64,000 nucleotides of DNA from Psychrobacillus sp044762655 (GTDB lineage: Bacteria; Bacillota; Bacilli; Bacillales_A; Planococcaceae): contig NZ_JBIWER010000005.1 of the NCBI RefSeq assembly GCF_044762655.1, forward strand, positions 186,001 to 250,000, in the 5' to 3' direction. Positions 51,183 to 59,685 of this stretch are shown piece by piece. The position numbers and the translations under genes were made by a program. The number at the start of each line of letters is the position of its first letter. The first letter of the stretch is position 1. Below the pieces are notes generated by a model that ran no database searches, was not told the DNA's origin, and saw only the letters and a list, made by a program, of their open reading frames with translations.

Positions 51183-51677
51183 ATGTATTTATATATGACA
51201 TCCGGAACACCGGAATTTATGCAATCCATAAAGAAGAAATACCCGAACGAACAGCTCTTTCTATTACACGGAACTGGAAATTCAGTTCTTATCCAAGAGT
51301 CTTCCAATAAGACAGTTTTCCAAGTTCCAAGAAAATATGAAATTTTGGAATCTGTAGGACAATTTTCACATAAAGGTTACTTCGTATTGCAACATATACC
51401 CATTACAGATGAAGGAAAATCTATTTTCGAGCACAAATATACGAACCTTGGTTCTACAGCGCAAATAGAGCCTGGGTTTATCGCATTGCGAGTGTTAAAA
51501 CCTATTAAATCCGATACATATATTATTTTATCGGAATGGTCTGGTCCAAATAGCTATGAGGTTTGGGAAAAATCAGTCAATCTAGATTTTTCGATGGTTG
51601 CTGACAAACAAAATTTATTCACAAGCGCTCCATATATCGCAACTTATAAATCCACAGAAGAAGAGGAAGCTATTTAA
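51183..51677 (+). CDS. hmoB: Haem-degrading monooxygenase HmoB (YhgC)
   Basis: A 164-residue protein whose C-terminal half (about 70-155) is an antibiotic-biosynthesis-monooxygenase (ABM) domain with EPGFIALRVLKPI and YIILSEWSG strands; the N-terminal part matches the HmoB extension. HmoB cleaves haem and releases iron in the cytoplasm. Divergent from hemE, as in B. subtilis. The last codons (EEEEAI) form the left arm of a bidirectional terminator. Confidence 0.85.
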   Translation: MYLYMTSGTPEFMQSIKKKYPNEQLFLLHGTGNSVLIQESSNKTVFQVPRKYEILESVGQFSHKGYFVLQHIPITDEGKSIFEHKYTNLGSTAQIEPGFIALRVLKPIKSDTYIILSEWSGPNSYEVWEKSVNLDFSMVADKQNLFTSAPYIATYKSTEEEEAI

Positions 51678-51693
51678 AGCTTCCTCTTCTTTT
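51659..51693. terminator. Bidirectional terminator overlapping the hmoB 3' end
   Basis: AGAAGAGGAAGCT and AGCTTCCTCTTCT, a perfect 13-bp stem with the hmoB stop codon in the loop, then TTT; it also ends 3 bases before the ecsB stop. Confidence 0.85.
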
Positions 51694-51695
51694 GT

Positions 51696-52892
51696 TCATA
51701 TTTTACTAATTCGTAAAGTCAATTCAGAAATAATTATCATCACTAGTGGTATAACGAGCAACTCCATTTTGAATCCTGCTTGTACTAAAATTACAATTAA
51801 CACGAAAACTGCTTGAATTAGTTGAATCACTCTGATCAATTTATCAACAGCTTTTTTCCGTGTTCCTTCATTAATAGGAAACAATAAATCCATTCGGAAT
51901 TCTTCGCCAGTAGATAAGGATTGACGTAGCTGTATGACCGTTGCAAATGAAAGTGCACTTGTAAATATAATTGCAACGATTGGAAACGGGATGAATATAG
52001 CCCCGACCATCGCAAGCGCCGTGAGACGAACCCACAAATAGAAATAATCATTTGTGCGGATAAATGTACGTAAAACTAAATAAAACTGTGTATTTTTTTG
52101 TTCATAAGGTGCTAGTTTGTACAGAACATCAAGCCATTTTCTTCGCTTTGTCATACCTTGAATATGGGGTACATCCGTAAAATAATTGGCAAAACGATAA
52201 AAACGCATCATACGCGCCTGTTCCACTTCGATGAAATGATCAAAAGGAAACGGTACTTCTGTTTTCTTCTTCTTCCAAGCTATTAAATACAGCACTTGAA
52301 TAATGACGATTGCTAATAAAAAGAAATAGTAACCGCTCAACAAGAAATATAATCCCGCGAATAATAAAATCATTCGCATGAAATAATCTATCCAAACGTT
52401 TTTACCATTGGATGCCCAGCGATATTGGAACTCTGTTTGTATGCTCCAATACTTCCATATAAGGATTGCAACAAAGAAATATAAAATTTCCCCTGAGGTG
52501 GATCCTGCTATTCTTGTTAACAGTGGTATTGATACAACTAAAGCTGCCAACGGTACAATAATGGATGAAAAGAATGTCCAAGAAAGAGCGAGCTTCAGAT
52601 ATTCACCTAGTTTTGTTTCTAAAGGGAGAAAGTAAACACTATCCGCTTTTTTCATTAACGTAACTGGCGTACTAAGCGCTATTAAAATACTCACAATGAA
52701 GGACACAACTAAAAAGGCGGGAAAATCCTTTGGAGCTGTATTTAGCCATTCACTATACGTATACCCTGCAGCACCAATTACGAATACAATAACAATTGCG
52801 ATATGCCCAGAAATAATATACTTCAAGTATTTTTGCAATTCATTTATATAAAATAAAAACCGTTTACTCCATACTTCACGCAAATTGTTCAT
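51696..52892 (-). CDS. ecsB: ABC transporter permease EcsB
   Basis: A 398-residue membrane protein with about eight helices in four pairs, matching EcsB in length and in the YLIAWKKKKTEVPFPFDHF and MTKRRKWLDVLYKLAPYE segments. In B. subtilis EcsAB affects exoprotein secretion, sporulation, competence and intramembrane proteolysis by RasP. It overlaps ecsA by 17 bases. The third B. subtilis gene, ecsC, is not here. Confidence 0.88.
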   Translation of the reverse strand: MNNLREVWSKRFLFYINELQKYLKYIISGHIAIVIVFVIGAAGYTYSEWLNTAPKDFPAFLVVSFIVSILIALSTPVTLMKKADSVYFLPLETKLGEYLKLALSWTFFSSIIVPLAALVVSIPLLTRIAGSTSGEILYFFVAILIWKYWSIQTEFQYRWASNGKNVWIDYFMRMILLFAGLYFLLSGYYFFLLAIVIIQVLYLIAWKKKKTEVPFPFDHFIEVEQARMMRFYRFANYFTDVPHIQGMTKRRKWLDVLYKLAPYEQKNTQFYLVLRTFIRTNDYFYLWVRLTALAMVGAIFIPFPIVAIIFTSALSFATVIQLRQSLSTGEEFRMDLLFPINEGTRKKAVDKLIRVIQLIQAVFVLIVILVQAGFKMELLVIPLVMIIISELTLRISKI

Positions 52893-53625
52893 TTTGCTGT
52901 TCCTTCGTCATTTCGATGTAAAGATCATCCAACGTTGCATCAGGCATTTGAAATGCAGCCCGTAGATCATCCATTGTCCCCTGAGCGCGAATTTTCCCAT
53001 TATGCAAGAGCAATATACGATCGCAGTATTTTTCAGCAGTAGTCAAAATATGAGTCGACATTAATACGGATGCTCCCTCATCTTTTCTTGATTTCATCTG
53101 ATCCAGTAATGATTGAATTCCTAATGGATCAAGTCCAACAAATGGTTCATCGATAATGAATAATGCTGGATTCACTAGAAACGCACACATAATCATAACC
53201 TTTTGTCTCATTCCTTTAGAAAAATGAGCCGGAAACCAATTTAACCTTTTTTCCATACGAAACTCTTTTAGAAGAGCCTCTTTTCTCGCTTCAAAAACAG
53301 ATTCATCTAGATTGTAGGCCATAGCTGTAAGCTGTAGATGTTCCTTTAATGTCAATTCATCATATAGCACTGGCGTTTCAGGGATATAGGAAAATGATGT
53401 ACGATATTGTGCTGGATCCTCTTTCAACGTTTTACCATTAAGTAGAATTTCACCCTTTAAAGCGTTCATTGTCCCAATGATATGCTTGATGGTCGTACTT
53501 TTACCAGCACCATTCAACCCGATTAACCCTACTAGTTCTCCCTTTTCAATCGAAAAGTTTAAATCATGCAACACAGGCTTTCTAGTATAGCCGCCTGTCA
53601 CGTCTTTGACTTCTAATACAGTCAT
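52876..53625 (-). CDS. ecsA: ABC transporter ATPase EcsA
   Basis: A 249-residue ATPase with Walker A GLNGAGKST (36-44), a FSKGMRQKVMI signature (typical of EcsA in place of LSGGQ) and Walker B LFIIDEPFVGLD. It partners EcsB. Start ATG with GAGGTG 6 bases upstream. It is divergent from hit across about 120 bases, the B. subtilis order. Confidence 0.92.
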   Translation of the reverse strand: MTVLEVKDVTGGYTRKPVLHDLNFSIEKGELVGLIGLNGAGKSTTIKHIIGTMNALKGEILLNGKTLKEDPAQYRTSFSYIPETPVLYDELTLKEHLQLTAMAYNLDESVFEARKEALLKEFRMEKRLNWFPAHFSKGMRQKVMIMCAFLVNPALFIIDEPFVGLDPLGIQSLLDQMKSRKDEGASVLMSTHILTTAEKYCDRILLLHNGKIRAQGTMDDLRAAFQMPDATLDDLYIEMTKEQQNEQFA

Positions 53626-53747
53626 CTTACGCACCTCACTTCTTATTCATAAGTTTACCAAAATAATTTCAAAAAATCCTCTATCTTTCCACGGCCTGTC
53701 CTATTATATGTTAAACTTTTCATAACGATGAATATGGAGGGTATATG

Positions 53748-54173
53748 ATGAGTGAATGTATTTTTTGTAAAATAATTGATGGTTCTATCCCGAGTGCGAA
53801 AATCTATGAAGATGAGTACGTGTATGCTTTTATGGATATAATGCCATTAACAAAAGGTCACACGCTAATTATTCCAAAAAATCACAAAGAGAACGTTTAT
53901 GATCTTTCTGAAGAGGAAGCAAGTAACTTATTTAAAGTTGTCCCAAAAATCGCTAGTGCACTGAAAGAAAGCTTTGGTCCAGTAGGCATGAACCTATTAA
54001 ATAATAATGGGGCACCAGCTGGACAAAGCGTGTTCCATTTCCATTTACACTTCATCCCACGCTATGATCAAACGGACGGCTTCCGCGCAACTTGGATCAC
54101 GAAGGAGAAAATCTATACTCCGGAGGTCATTCAAAATTTAGCAGGAGAATTATATGAAAAATTGAAGAAGTAA
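53748..54173 (+). CDS. hit: HIT-family protein Hit
   Basis: A 141-residue histidine-triad protein with the catalytic HFHLHF motif (about 96-101), the N-terminal CIFCKIIDG segment with a zinc-type Cys pair and GHTLIIPK. HIT proteins hydrolyse nucleoside phosphoramidates or acyl-adenylates; the physiological substrate is unknown. Two adjacent ATGs are possible; the second is better spaced from GGAGG. Confidence 0.9.
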   Translation: MSECIFCKIIDGSIPSAKIYEDEYVYAFMDIMPLTKGHTLIIPKNHKENVYDLSEEEASNLFKVVPKIASALKESFGPVGMNLLNNNGAPAGQSVFHFHLHFIPRYDQTDGFRATWITKEKIYTPEVIQNLAGELYEKLKK

Positions 54174-54243
54174 TTCTTGCTTTTGATACACAGAGCACGT
54201 ACAATCATAGATAAGATTCTTGCTAACGATCACGAGGATACGT

Positions 54244-54290
54244 TAGAGGAAACCAACAAACAGAGCTTAGAAAAGTTGAGGAGAGATGAG
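54244..54290 (+). promoter_or_regulatory. TRAP RNA-binding site overlapping the trpP ribosome-binding site
   Basis: Six triplets of the NAG type (GAG, TAG, AAG, GAG, GAG, GAG) start at 54263, 54268, 54273, 54278, 54283 and 54288, each separated by exactly two bases, with two more (TAG 54244, GAG 54246) upstream. The run covers the GAGGAG ribosome-binding site and stops 3 bases before the ATG. Tryptophan-bound TRAP would block translation, as known for B. subtilis trpP. Confidence 0.85.
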
Positions 54291-54293
54291 AAA

Positions 54294-54818
54294 ATGAATA
54301 CAAAGAATTTAGTCTTGATGGCCTTATTAGTAGGGGTCGGCGCAGTGCTTTACATTATTATCCCTGGAATTAATGGTGGGATGAAACCAGATTTCATGCT
54401 GACGATGATGTTCATAGGAATTCTGTTGTTCCCGAATGTTAAAAGTACTTTCTTACTTGGCATTTCAACAGGAGTTATTTCTGGACTGTTTTCTACTTTT
54501 CCAGGAGGATTCATTCCTAATATCATTGATAAAGCAGTGACAGCATTTGTTTTTCTAGGACTTGTCTTATTGCTAAACAAATTAGCCAATAAAGTTGCAA
54601 TCGGGGTAGTACTTACAGGAATCGGTACACTTGTATCTGGTACAGTTTTTCTATCCACTGCTATTTTTGTTTTTGGTGCAGGTGCTATTTTCCAAGAGTT
54701 ATTTGTTCTAGTTGTACTTCCAGCTATAGTCATTAATGCAATTGCATTCTTCATCATTTATCCGATTATCGGAAAATTGATCAAGCGTACTAATTTTGAC
54801 ACTGCACTTACAGCATAA
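54294..54818 (+). CDS. trpP: Tryptophan transporter TrpP (YhaG)
   Basis: A 174-residue membrane protein with about five helices of the TrpP family (MNTKNLVLMALLVGVGAV start; GMKPDFMLTMMFI; FPGGFIPNIIDK). It takes up tryptophan. An open frame extends 39 codons upstream, but the ATG used has AGGAG nearby and its length equals that of B. subtilis TrpP (172). The TRAP site over the ribosome-binding site supports both identity and start. Confidence 0.9.
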   Translation: MNTKNLVLMALLVGVGAVLYIIIPGINGGMKPDFMLTMMFIGILLFPNVKSTFLLGISTGVISGLFSTFPGGFIPNIIDKAVTAFVFLGLVLLLNKLANKVAIGVVLTGIGTLVSGTVFLSTAIFVFGAGAIFQELFVLVVLPAIVINAIAFFIIYPIIGKLIKRTNFDTALTA

Positions 54819-54832
54819 AATATAAACTATTT

Positions 54833-54861
54833 GCTTTCCTTTTCGGAGGAAAGCTTTTTTT
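54833..54861 (+). terminator. Terminator of trpP
   Basis: GCTTTCC/GGAAAGC stem followed by seven T residues. Confidence 0.8.
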
Positions 54862-54930
54862 GTATAAAATAATATGTTTTAATTATCATAAGGTAAGGAA
54901 TAATACATACAAGCAAAGGAGTGAATTATT

Positions 54931-55302
54931 ATGAAACTAGCACCATTATTTTACGGTATTGCAACGGGTTTACTAGTGGGGGCTTCAACTGTACTTATGA
55001 CCACTCCAAGATCAGGTTCGGAAGTTCGATCTTCCTTGAAGTCAACTTCCAATGATTTTCGAGATAAGCTTTCAGATGTAAAGCTTCAGCTAGCGGATGT
55101 GAAACAAGCGATAAACAACTTAACAAATTCATCTAAAGAAGTTGTTCCAAGTACAATTGAAGATATTAAATCTAGTATTGCCCAATGGAAAACGGAAACT
55201 GCCCCTCTACAAGCACATCTTCAGCAAGAAATTTCATCTATTCAAGAGGCAATGGCAGAACTTGAAAGTAAATTGCCAAAGAAAAATGAAGCAACAGTTT
55301 AA
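54931..55302 (+). CDS. yhaH: YtxH-domain protein YhaH
   Basis: A 123-residue protein with an N-terminal hydrophobic helix (about 4-24, FYGIATGLLVGASTVLM) followed by the TPRSGSEVRSSLK motif of the YtxH family and a long amphipathic helical region. Anchored to the membrane, function unknown; position between trpP and hpr matches B. subtilis yhaH. Ribosome-binding site AAAGGAG. Confidence 0.82.
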   Translation: MKLAPLFYGIATGLLVGASTVLMTTPRSGSEVRSSLKSTSNDFRDKLSDVKLQLADVKQAINNLTNSSKEVVPSTIEDIKSSIAQWKTETAPLQAHLQQEISSIQEAMAELESKLPKKNEATV

Positions 55303-55313
55303 TACCAATGAAA

Positions 55314-55347
55314 GAATATATCCCATCACTATCGGGATATATTTTTT
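55314..55347 (+). terminator. Terminator of yhaH
   Basis: ATATATCCC/GGGATATAT stem followed by seven T residues. Confidence 0.85.
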
Positions 55348-55432
55348 TATGTGAGTTAATTTCATAATTACTTAATTATTTTAAAACACGATTGTTCACT
55401 TAACTTTTTATTCGTTTTTAAGGTTATTCCTG

Positions 55433-55473
55433 TTGAGTGAAGAGGCAGGCGGCGACTCCAGCGGAAATCAGCG
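55433..55473. repeat. GC-rich repeat, second internally deleted copy
   Basis: TTGAGTGAAGAGGCAGGCGG then CGACTCCAGCG joined directly to GAAATCAGCG. It retains more of the left arm than the 45.4-kb copy and lacks about 75 bases of the middle. Apart from this and the yhaH terminator I see nothing in the 346-base spacer 55303-55648. Confidence 0.65.
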
Positions 55474-55648
55474 TTGTTCAGTTTCCCTATGTAATATGCT
55501 TTTTGGAATTGATTATGTAAAGGTCATTTTAAATCTTCTATACCGACAATTCATTATAAGTATAATAATATTTTTTTAACCTATATTCACTTACATACTT
55601 TCTTGCTATAATGTTTGAAAGAAAATAAATACAGAAAGCAGTGTTTAT

Positions 55649-56185
55649 ATGGCAGATCAATTTTATACGATGAAAGAAGCAATGCTTTACAGTCAGCGAA
55701 TAGCTCAACTATCTAAAGCACTTTGGAAAGCAGTAGAAAAAGATTGGCAAACATGGATAAAACCTTTTGACTTGAATATAAATGAACATCATATTTTATG
55801 GATATCATACCATCTACAGGGTGCAACTATTTCTGATATAGCAAAATTTGGTGTAATGCATGTTTCTACAGCATTTAATTTTTCGAAAAAATTAGAGGAA
55901 CGAGGTCTACTTTCTTTTTCTAAACGGGATGACGATAAGCGTAATACATATGTGGATGTAACCAAAAAAGGAAAAGTACTGTTAGAAGGAATGTATGAAA
56001 ATTATCACGACTCTCCACATGCTGTGCTCGAAGGATCTCTTCCTATAAAAGAGCTATATGGAAAATTTCCAGATTTCATGGATGTAGCGGCTGTTATTCG
56101 CAATATTTATGGGGATGATTTCATGGATATTTTTGAAAGATCTTTAAAAAACATCGAAGATACATTTAGCTTCAAAGATGAATAA
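55649..56185 (+). CDS. hpr: Transition-state regulator Hpr (ScoC), MarR family
   Basis: A 178-residue MarR-type winged-helix regulator; the LNINEHHILWISYHLQGATI and HVSTAFNFSKKLEERGLL segments match Hpr/ScoC closely. In B. subtilis it represses extracellular protease genes, sporulation and motility genes. C-terminal part (about 130-178) is the Hpr-specific extension. It lies between yhaH and prsA as in relatives. The ribosome-binding site (AAAGC) is weak. Confidence 0.92.
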   Translation: MADQFYTMKEAMLYSQRIAQLSKALWKAVEKDWQTWIKPFDLNINEHHILWISYHLQGATISDIAKFGVMHVSTAFNFSKKLEERGLLSFSKRDDDKRNTYVDVTKKGKVLLEGMYENYHDSPHAVLEGSLPIKELYGKFPDFMDVAAVIRNIYGDDFMDIFERSLKNIEDTFSFKDE

Positions 56186-56297
56186 TACTGCATTTGAAAG
56201 CGGTTAATAATTCTTTACATTAAAGTAGTTGCTTTTTAGTAAAAAAAGGATTATCTTATGTATCTAATATCAAATTAATATATAGGAGTTGCATACC

Positions 56298-56843
56298 GTG
56301 CACTGCTGGAAAACAATAAACGTGAGAAAACAATATGGTTTAGAGAGATTGTTTATACTATCCTCTTTAGTAGTTATATTAGTTTTTTCATTTGCATATG
56401 CCTTATTAGGAATTATTAATAATGAGCATAAATCGGATGATTACTTTTGGATATTCTTAATCGCATTTTTAGGTGTTTATCCTCTTCATAAATTATGTCA
56501 CTTTATCCCAATGTTTAGCCATAGAGATAAAATAAAGTTCATCGTCGTTAACCAATTTAGATTTATCCCTATTTTGCATTTACGTATAATAGAACCAATT
56601 CAAAAGCGTAGATTTCTATTTATCTTAATATCTCCTTTTATATTTGTTAATGTATTACTTATTATCGGTGCTTTTGCAATTCCTAATTTCGCTCACTACT
56701 TCACAATGTTATTTGCCTATCATTGTGGCATTTGTTTAATCGATTTAATCTATGTGAAGAATTTAAATAAGTCACCAAAGTCAGCCTATATCGAAGAAAC
56801 AGACGCTGGGTACGAGATTTTAATAGTGGAACCAAACTATTAA
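56298..56843 (+). CDS. DUF3267-like membrane protein (YhaJ-like)
   Basis: A 181-residue protein with four or five membrane helices. The position between hpr and prsA and the LGVYPLHKLCHFIPMF stretch suggest the DUF3267 family (B. subtilis YhaJ), metalloprotease-like proteins whose HExxH is here HKLCH, so peptidase activity is unlikely. Start GTG, 9 bases after AGGAG; a TTG three codons upstream overlaps the ribosome-binding site. Confidence 0.6.
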   Translation: MHCWKTINVRKQYGLERLFILSSLVVILVFSFAYALLGIINNEHKSDDYFWIFLIAFLGVYPLHKLCHFIPMFSHRDKIKFIVVNQFRFIPILHLRIIEPIQKRRFLFILISPFIFVNVLLIIGAFAIPNFAHYFTMLFAYHCGICLIDLIYVKNLNKSPKSAYIEETDAGYEILIVEPNY

Positions 56844-56913
56844 CAATATGTAACACTTGTATATCCCCCTCATTGTTTGTTATGCTAAATAAGGATATGA
56901 AGGGAGTCTAGAC

Positions 56914-57099
56914 ATGATTATATTCACGTTAGTTCTATTCTCAGCATTTTATTTGCTACAAATTAACCGAATGACATATGCTTTAGTAATGTCAAAAGAA
57001 ATTCCGGAAGAGAAACATCCAAAGATTTTTCGTACAATCAATATTTTGATCACGATTCTTCTTGTTTCCTTTTACGTTGAGCTCGTTTATGCAGTTTAA
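56914..57099 (+). CDS. Small two-TM membrane protein
   Basis: A 61-residue protein with two hydrophobic helices (about 1-25 and 43-60) joined by a charged loop (MSKEIPEEKHPKIFRT). Ribosome-binding site AAGGGAG, 8 bases upstream. Similar small proteins lie in the yhaI-prsA interval of bacilli; I cannot name the family. A terminator follows. Confidence 0.6.
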   Translation: MIIFTLVLFSAFYLLQINRMTYALVMSKEIPEEKHPKIFRTINILITILLVSFYVELVYAV

Positions 57100-57109
57100 G
57101 AGAAAAAAA

Positions 57110-57153
57110 GTGGACCCAAATCATATTTGATGATTTAGGGTCATTTCTTTTTT
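57110..57153 (+). terminator. Terminator after the small two-TM gene
   Basis: GACCCAAATCAT/ATGATTTAGGGTC stem (one bulge) followed by a T-rich run. Confidence 0.75.
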
Positions 57154-57215
57154 TCGCACTACCATCTGAAGGAAACTAAGATCGTTTTTAAGCAATCTTA
57201 GTTTCTCTTTTAAAA

Positions 57216-57326
57216 TTAGTAGATAAACGCTGCGCCCACAATGATCAACAAAATAAATAAAACTACGATCAAAGCAAAACCAGAGCCATTGTTATATCCA
57301 CCGCCGCCGTTATATTGTCCGCTCAT
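57216..57326 (-). CDS. YjcZ-family sporulation protein
   Basis: A 36-residue protein reading MSGQYNGGGGYNNGSGFALI then a hydrophobic helix ending GAAFIY, the typical YjcZ/YhzE pattern: a Gly/Tyr/Asn head and a single helix FALIVVLFILLIIVGAAF. These tiny proteins are made during sporulation and associate with the spore. Very strong ribosome-binding site (AAAGGAGGTG). Together with the terminators it explains the 57100-57465 interval. Confidence 0.85.
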   Translation of the reverse strand: MSGQYNGGGGYNNGSGFALIVVLFILLIIVGAAFIY

Positions 57327-57465
57327 TTAAAACACCTCCTTTTCCATGTATCCTATGCGCTATTTTAAATATTTGGTAGGCTAATGAAGGGAACTATTTT
57401 TGTTTTTATTTCGTTTATGTTATAGTTACAACTGGCAACACAAAGAAGTTAGGAGAGAATATTTC

Positions 57466-58416
57466 ATGAAAAAAACAGTATTAACACTAACGCTTGCAGC
57501 ATCTGTTCTTGCACTAGGAGCTTGTAGTGGTGATTCAGCAGCAGATAACAGTGAGGTAATTGCAACATCAAAAGTTGGAGACATTACACAGAATGATTTG
57601 TACGAAGAGATGAAATCATCCATCGGCGACCAAGCATTCCAATTGCTAATGATTGAAAAAGTACTTTCAAATAAGTACGAAGTAACGAAAGAGGAAGTAA
57701 ACAGCCAACTAGAAGCTGATAAAGCTCAGTTAGGCGAGAACTTTGAAGCGATGATCGCTCAACAAGGCTATACAGAAGAGTCATACAAAAAATACTTAGA
57801 ACTAAACCTATTGCAAGAAAAAGCTTTAATAGAGGATATTGAAGTATCAGAAGAAGAAATTAAAGCTGAATATGAAAATATCAAAAATGAAATTAATGCT
57901 CGTCACGTATTGGTAGAAGACGAAGCAACGGCGAAGAAAGTAAAAGCTGAGTTAGAGTCTGGTAAAGACTTTGCAGAAGTTGCAAAAGAATACTCTACGG
58001 AAGAAGCAGCCCAATCAACTGGTGGAGAACTCGGCTGGTTTGGTAAAGGTCAAATGGTTGCTGAATTTGAAGAAGTAGCTTTTGGTTTAGAGAAAAATGT
58101 AATATCTGATCCAGTAAAATCAAACTTTGGTTACCACATTATCGAAGTAACGGATAAACGTACAATTAAAGAATCATATGAAGATAAAAAAGCTGAAATT
58201 GAAAAACAATTGAAGTTAGACAAAGCTGATCAATCTGCATTGTTACCAAAAGTAGCTAAAATGATGAAAGATGCTGATATCGACATCAAAGATGAAGATC
58301 TAAAAACATCTCTAGATCAATTTTTAACAGCAGCTGAAACAAAAGCACCTGCTAAAGATGCTGAGGCTAAAGAAGGTACAGAAACAGATAAAGAAGCAAC
58401 TGAGGATGAAAAGTAA
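57466..58416 (+). CDS. prsA: Foldase lipoprotein PrsA
   Basis: A 316-residue lipoprotein precursor. The signal peptide ends LGAC with the lipid-bearing Cys at 20; an N-terminal helical chaperone region surrounds a parvulin-type PPIC domain (about 140-232; NARHVLVEDEATAKKV, GGELGWFGKGQMV, FGYHIIEV). A charged, low-complexity tail (KAPAKDAEAKEGTETD) is longer than in B. subtilis. PrsA folds exported proteins at the outer membrane face. The ATG used follows AGGAG; an upstream extension of 22 codons has no signal sequence logic. Confidence 0.93.
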   Translation: MKKTVLTLTLAASVLALGACSGDSAADNSEVIATSKVGDITQNDLYEEMKSSIGDQAFQLLMIEKVLSNKYEVTKEEVNSQLEADKAQLGENFEAMIAQQGYTEESYKKYLELNLLQEKALIEDIEVSEEEIKAEYENIKNEINARHVLVEDEATAKKVKAELESGKDFAEVAKEYSTEEAAQSTGGELGWFGKGQMVAEFEEVAFGLEKNVISDPVKSNFGYHIIEVTDKRTIKESYEDKKAEIEKQLKLDKADQSALLPKVAKMMKDADIDIKDEDLKTSLDQFLTAAETKAPAKDAEAKEGTETDKEATEDEK

Positions 58417-58431
58417 GTAAGACAAGCATAA

Positions 58432-58466
58432 TGGTTGGCCTGACTTCGGTCACGGCCAACTTTTTT
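58432..58466 (+). terminator. Terminator of prsA
   Basis: GTTGGCC/GGCCAAC outer arms and TGAC/GTCA inner arms, then TTTTTTATTT. Confidence 0.85.
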
Positions 58467-58530
58467 ATTTGCTAAGCCTTATAAATAAAAAAGTCGGTGA
58501 TAAGCGTAAGCGTCCATAAGAAGTTAAACC

Positions 58531-58690
58531 AGTTTCTATCGTTTTCGAAGGGCTTTGGACAGACTTGATGCTATATGATTACCATTAATTTTTTTAGGAG
58601 AGGTTGATCGTGACTAACGTCACGACCATACTCTCCTAGTTATAAAGGAAGCTCTCGAAGATACTATTTCGTTCGCTATTTCGTTTTTAT
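58531..58690. repeat. Dispersed hairpin repeat, copy 3
   Basis: Left flank TTTCTATCGTTTTCGAAGGG and right flank TTTCGTTCGCTATTTCG match copies 2 and 1 respectively. Core 58597-58636: GGAGAG/CTCTCC ends and CGTGAC/GTCACG inner arm with TAAC loop, three mismatches between. With two terminators it fills the 330-base spacer. Confidence 0.7.
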
Positions 58691-58708
58691 ATACTTTCTT
58701 GATCATAA

Positions 58709-58745
58709 AAAAATCGTAAAGGCCAAATGCCTTTACGATTTTTTT
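58709..58745. terminator. Terminator of yhaO-yhaN-yhaM
   Basis: AAATCGTAAAGG/CCTTTACGATTT perfect stem with A- and T-runs, just past the yhaM stop; bidirectional. Confidence 0.85.
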
Positions 58746-58746
58746 C

Positions 58747-59685
58747 TTATTCAAAGGTAGGCTTATAAAATGAACGGTTTTCCAATGGGAATAATCGCTC
58801 GGAGAATTCACCTGGGTTTGTTTTATCTAATGCACGATTTAGCATATTCATTTTTGCATCTATATTATCGATATAATGCAGCATCTCTGCCTCCCGGAGT
58901 GCAGGACGTTTCGGGCTACCCCATTCTTCTTTTCCATGATGGGATAGTACCATATGCTGAAGAAGCATGACCTCTTCCCCTTCAATTTCCAACTCTTCAG
59001 CTGCTTTAGAAATTTCATTGACCATGATCGTAATATGTCCAAGTAAATTTCCTTCAATTGTGTAAGTTGTTGCAACAGGTCCTGAAAGCTCTATAACCTT
59101 CCCTATATCATGTAAAATGATGCCAGCGTATAAAAGGTCCTTGTTGATCGTTGGATACAGTTCACATAGCGCTTTTCCTAGCTTTAACATCGACACCACA
59201 TGATCGATAAGCCCAGAGGCATAATCATGATGGTTTTTAGTTGCTGCCGGGTATGTCATAAATGCTGTCTGATGTTTTTTCATTAAGTGTCTTGTAATTC
59301 GTTGAATTAATGGATTTTTCATCTCAAAGAAGTATTGCAAAAGCTCTTCCATCAACTCTTCTTTTGGTTTGGCTGAGGATGGAACTAAGTCATTAATCGA
59401 GATAGGCTCTTCTGATTTTACCGGTCGAATACTTTTTACACGTAGTTGGAACTTTCCGCGGTAATCCTGAATTTCCCCTCCTACGCGAACAATTTGACTA
59501 GCAGCATAAAGTTTTTCATGCTCCTCATTTGTATCCCAAAGTTTTGCTTCAATATCTCCGCTCTTATCTTGTAATAATAGTGACATAAATGGTTTTCCAA
59601 CGGTTGTTACACCTTTTGTTGATTGTTTTATCAGTAAGTAATGATCAACTGGATCCCCTACTCGTAATTGTGTAATGCCTTTCAT
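58747..59685 (-). CDS. yhaM: 3'-5' exoribonuclease YhaM
   Basis: A 312-residue nuclease with an N-terminal OB-fold (about 15-90) and an HD phosphohydrolase domain (about 155-280; LIDHVVSMLK, ILHDIGKV, LSHHG), as in YhaM. It trims RNA 3' ends and also acts on single-stranded DNA. The ATG used overlaps the yhaN stop as ATGA and has AGGGG upstream; a start 21 codons earlier would lie inside yhaN. Last gene of the coupled operon. Confidence 0.92.
   Translation of the reverse strand: MKGITQLRVGDPVDHYLLIKQSTKGVTTVGKPFMSLLLQDKSGDIEAKLWDTNEEHEKLYAASQIVRVGGEIQDYRGKFQLRVKSIRPVKSEEPISINDLVPSSAKPKEELMEELLQYFFEMKNPLIQRITRHLMKKHQTAFMTYPAATKNHHDYASGLIDHVVSMLKLGKALCELYPTINKDLLYAGIILHDIGKVIELSGPVATTYTIEGNLLGHITIMVNEISKAAEELEIEGEEVMLLQHMVLSHHGKEEWGSPKRPALREAEMLHYIDNIDAKMNMLNRALDKTNPGEFSERLFPLENRSFYKPTFE

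Noticed and set aside
56190..56205. cre-like word TGAAAGCGGTTAAT after hpr
   Set aside because: The final CA of the consensus is missing and it lies just downstream of a gene; treated as chance.
58620..58811. 63-codon minus-strand frame
   Set aside because: Covers the hairpin repeat and the yhaM terminator; not a gene.
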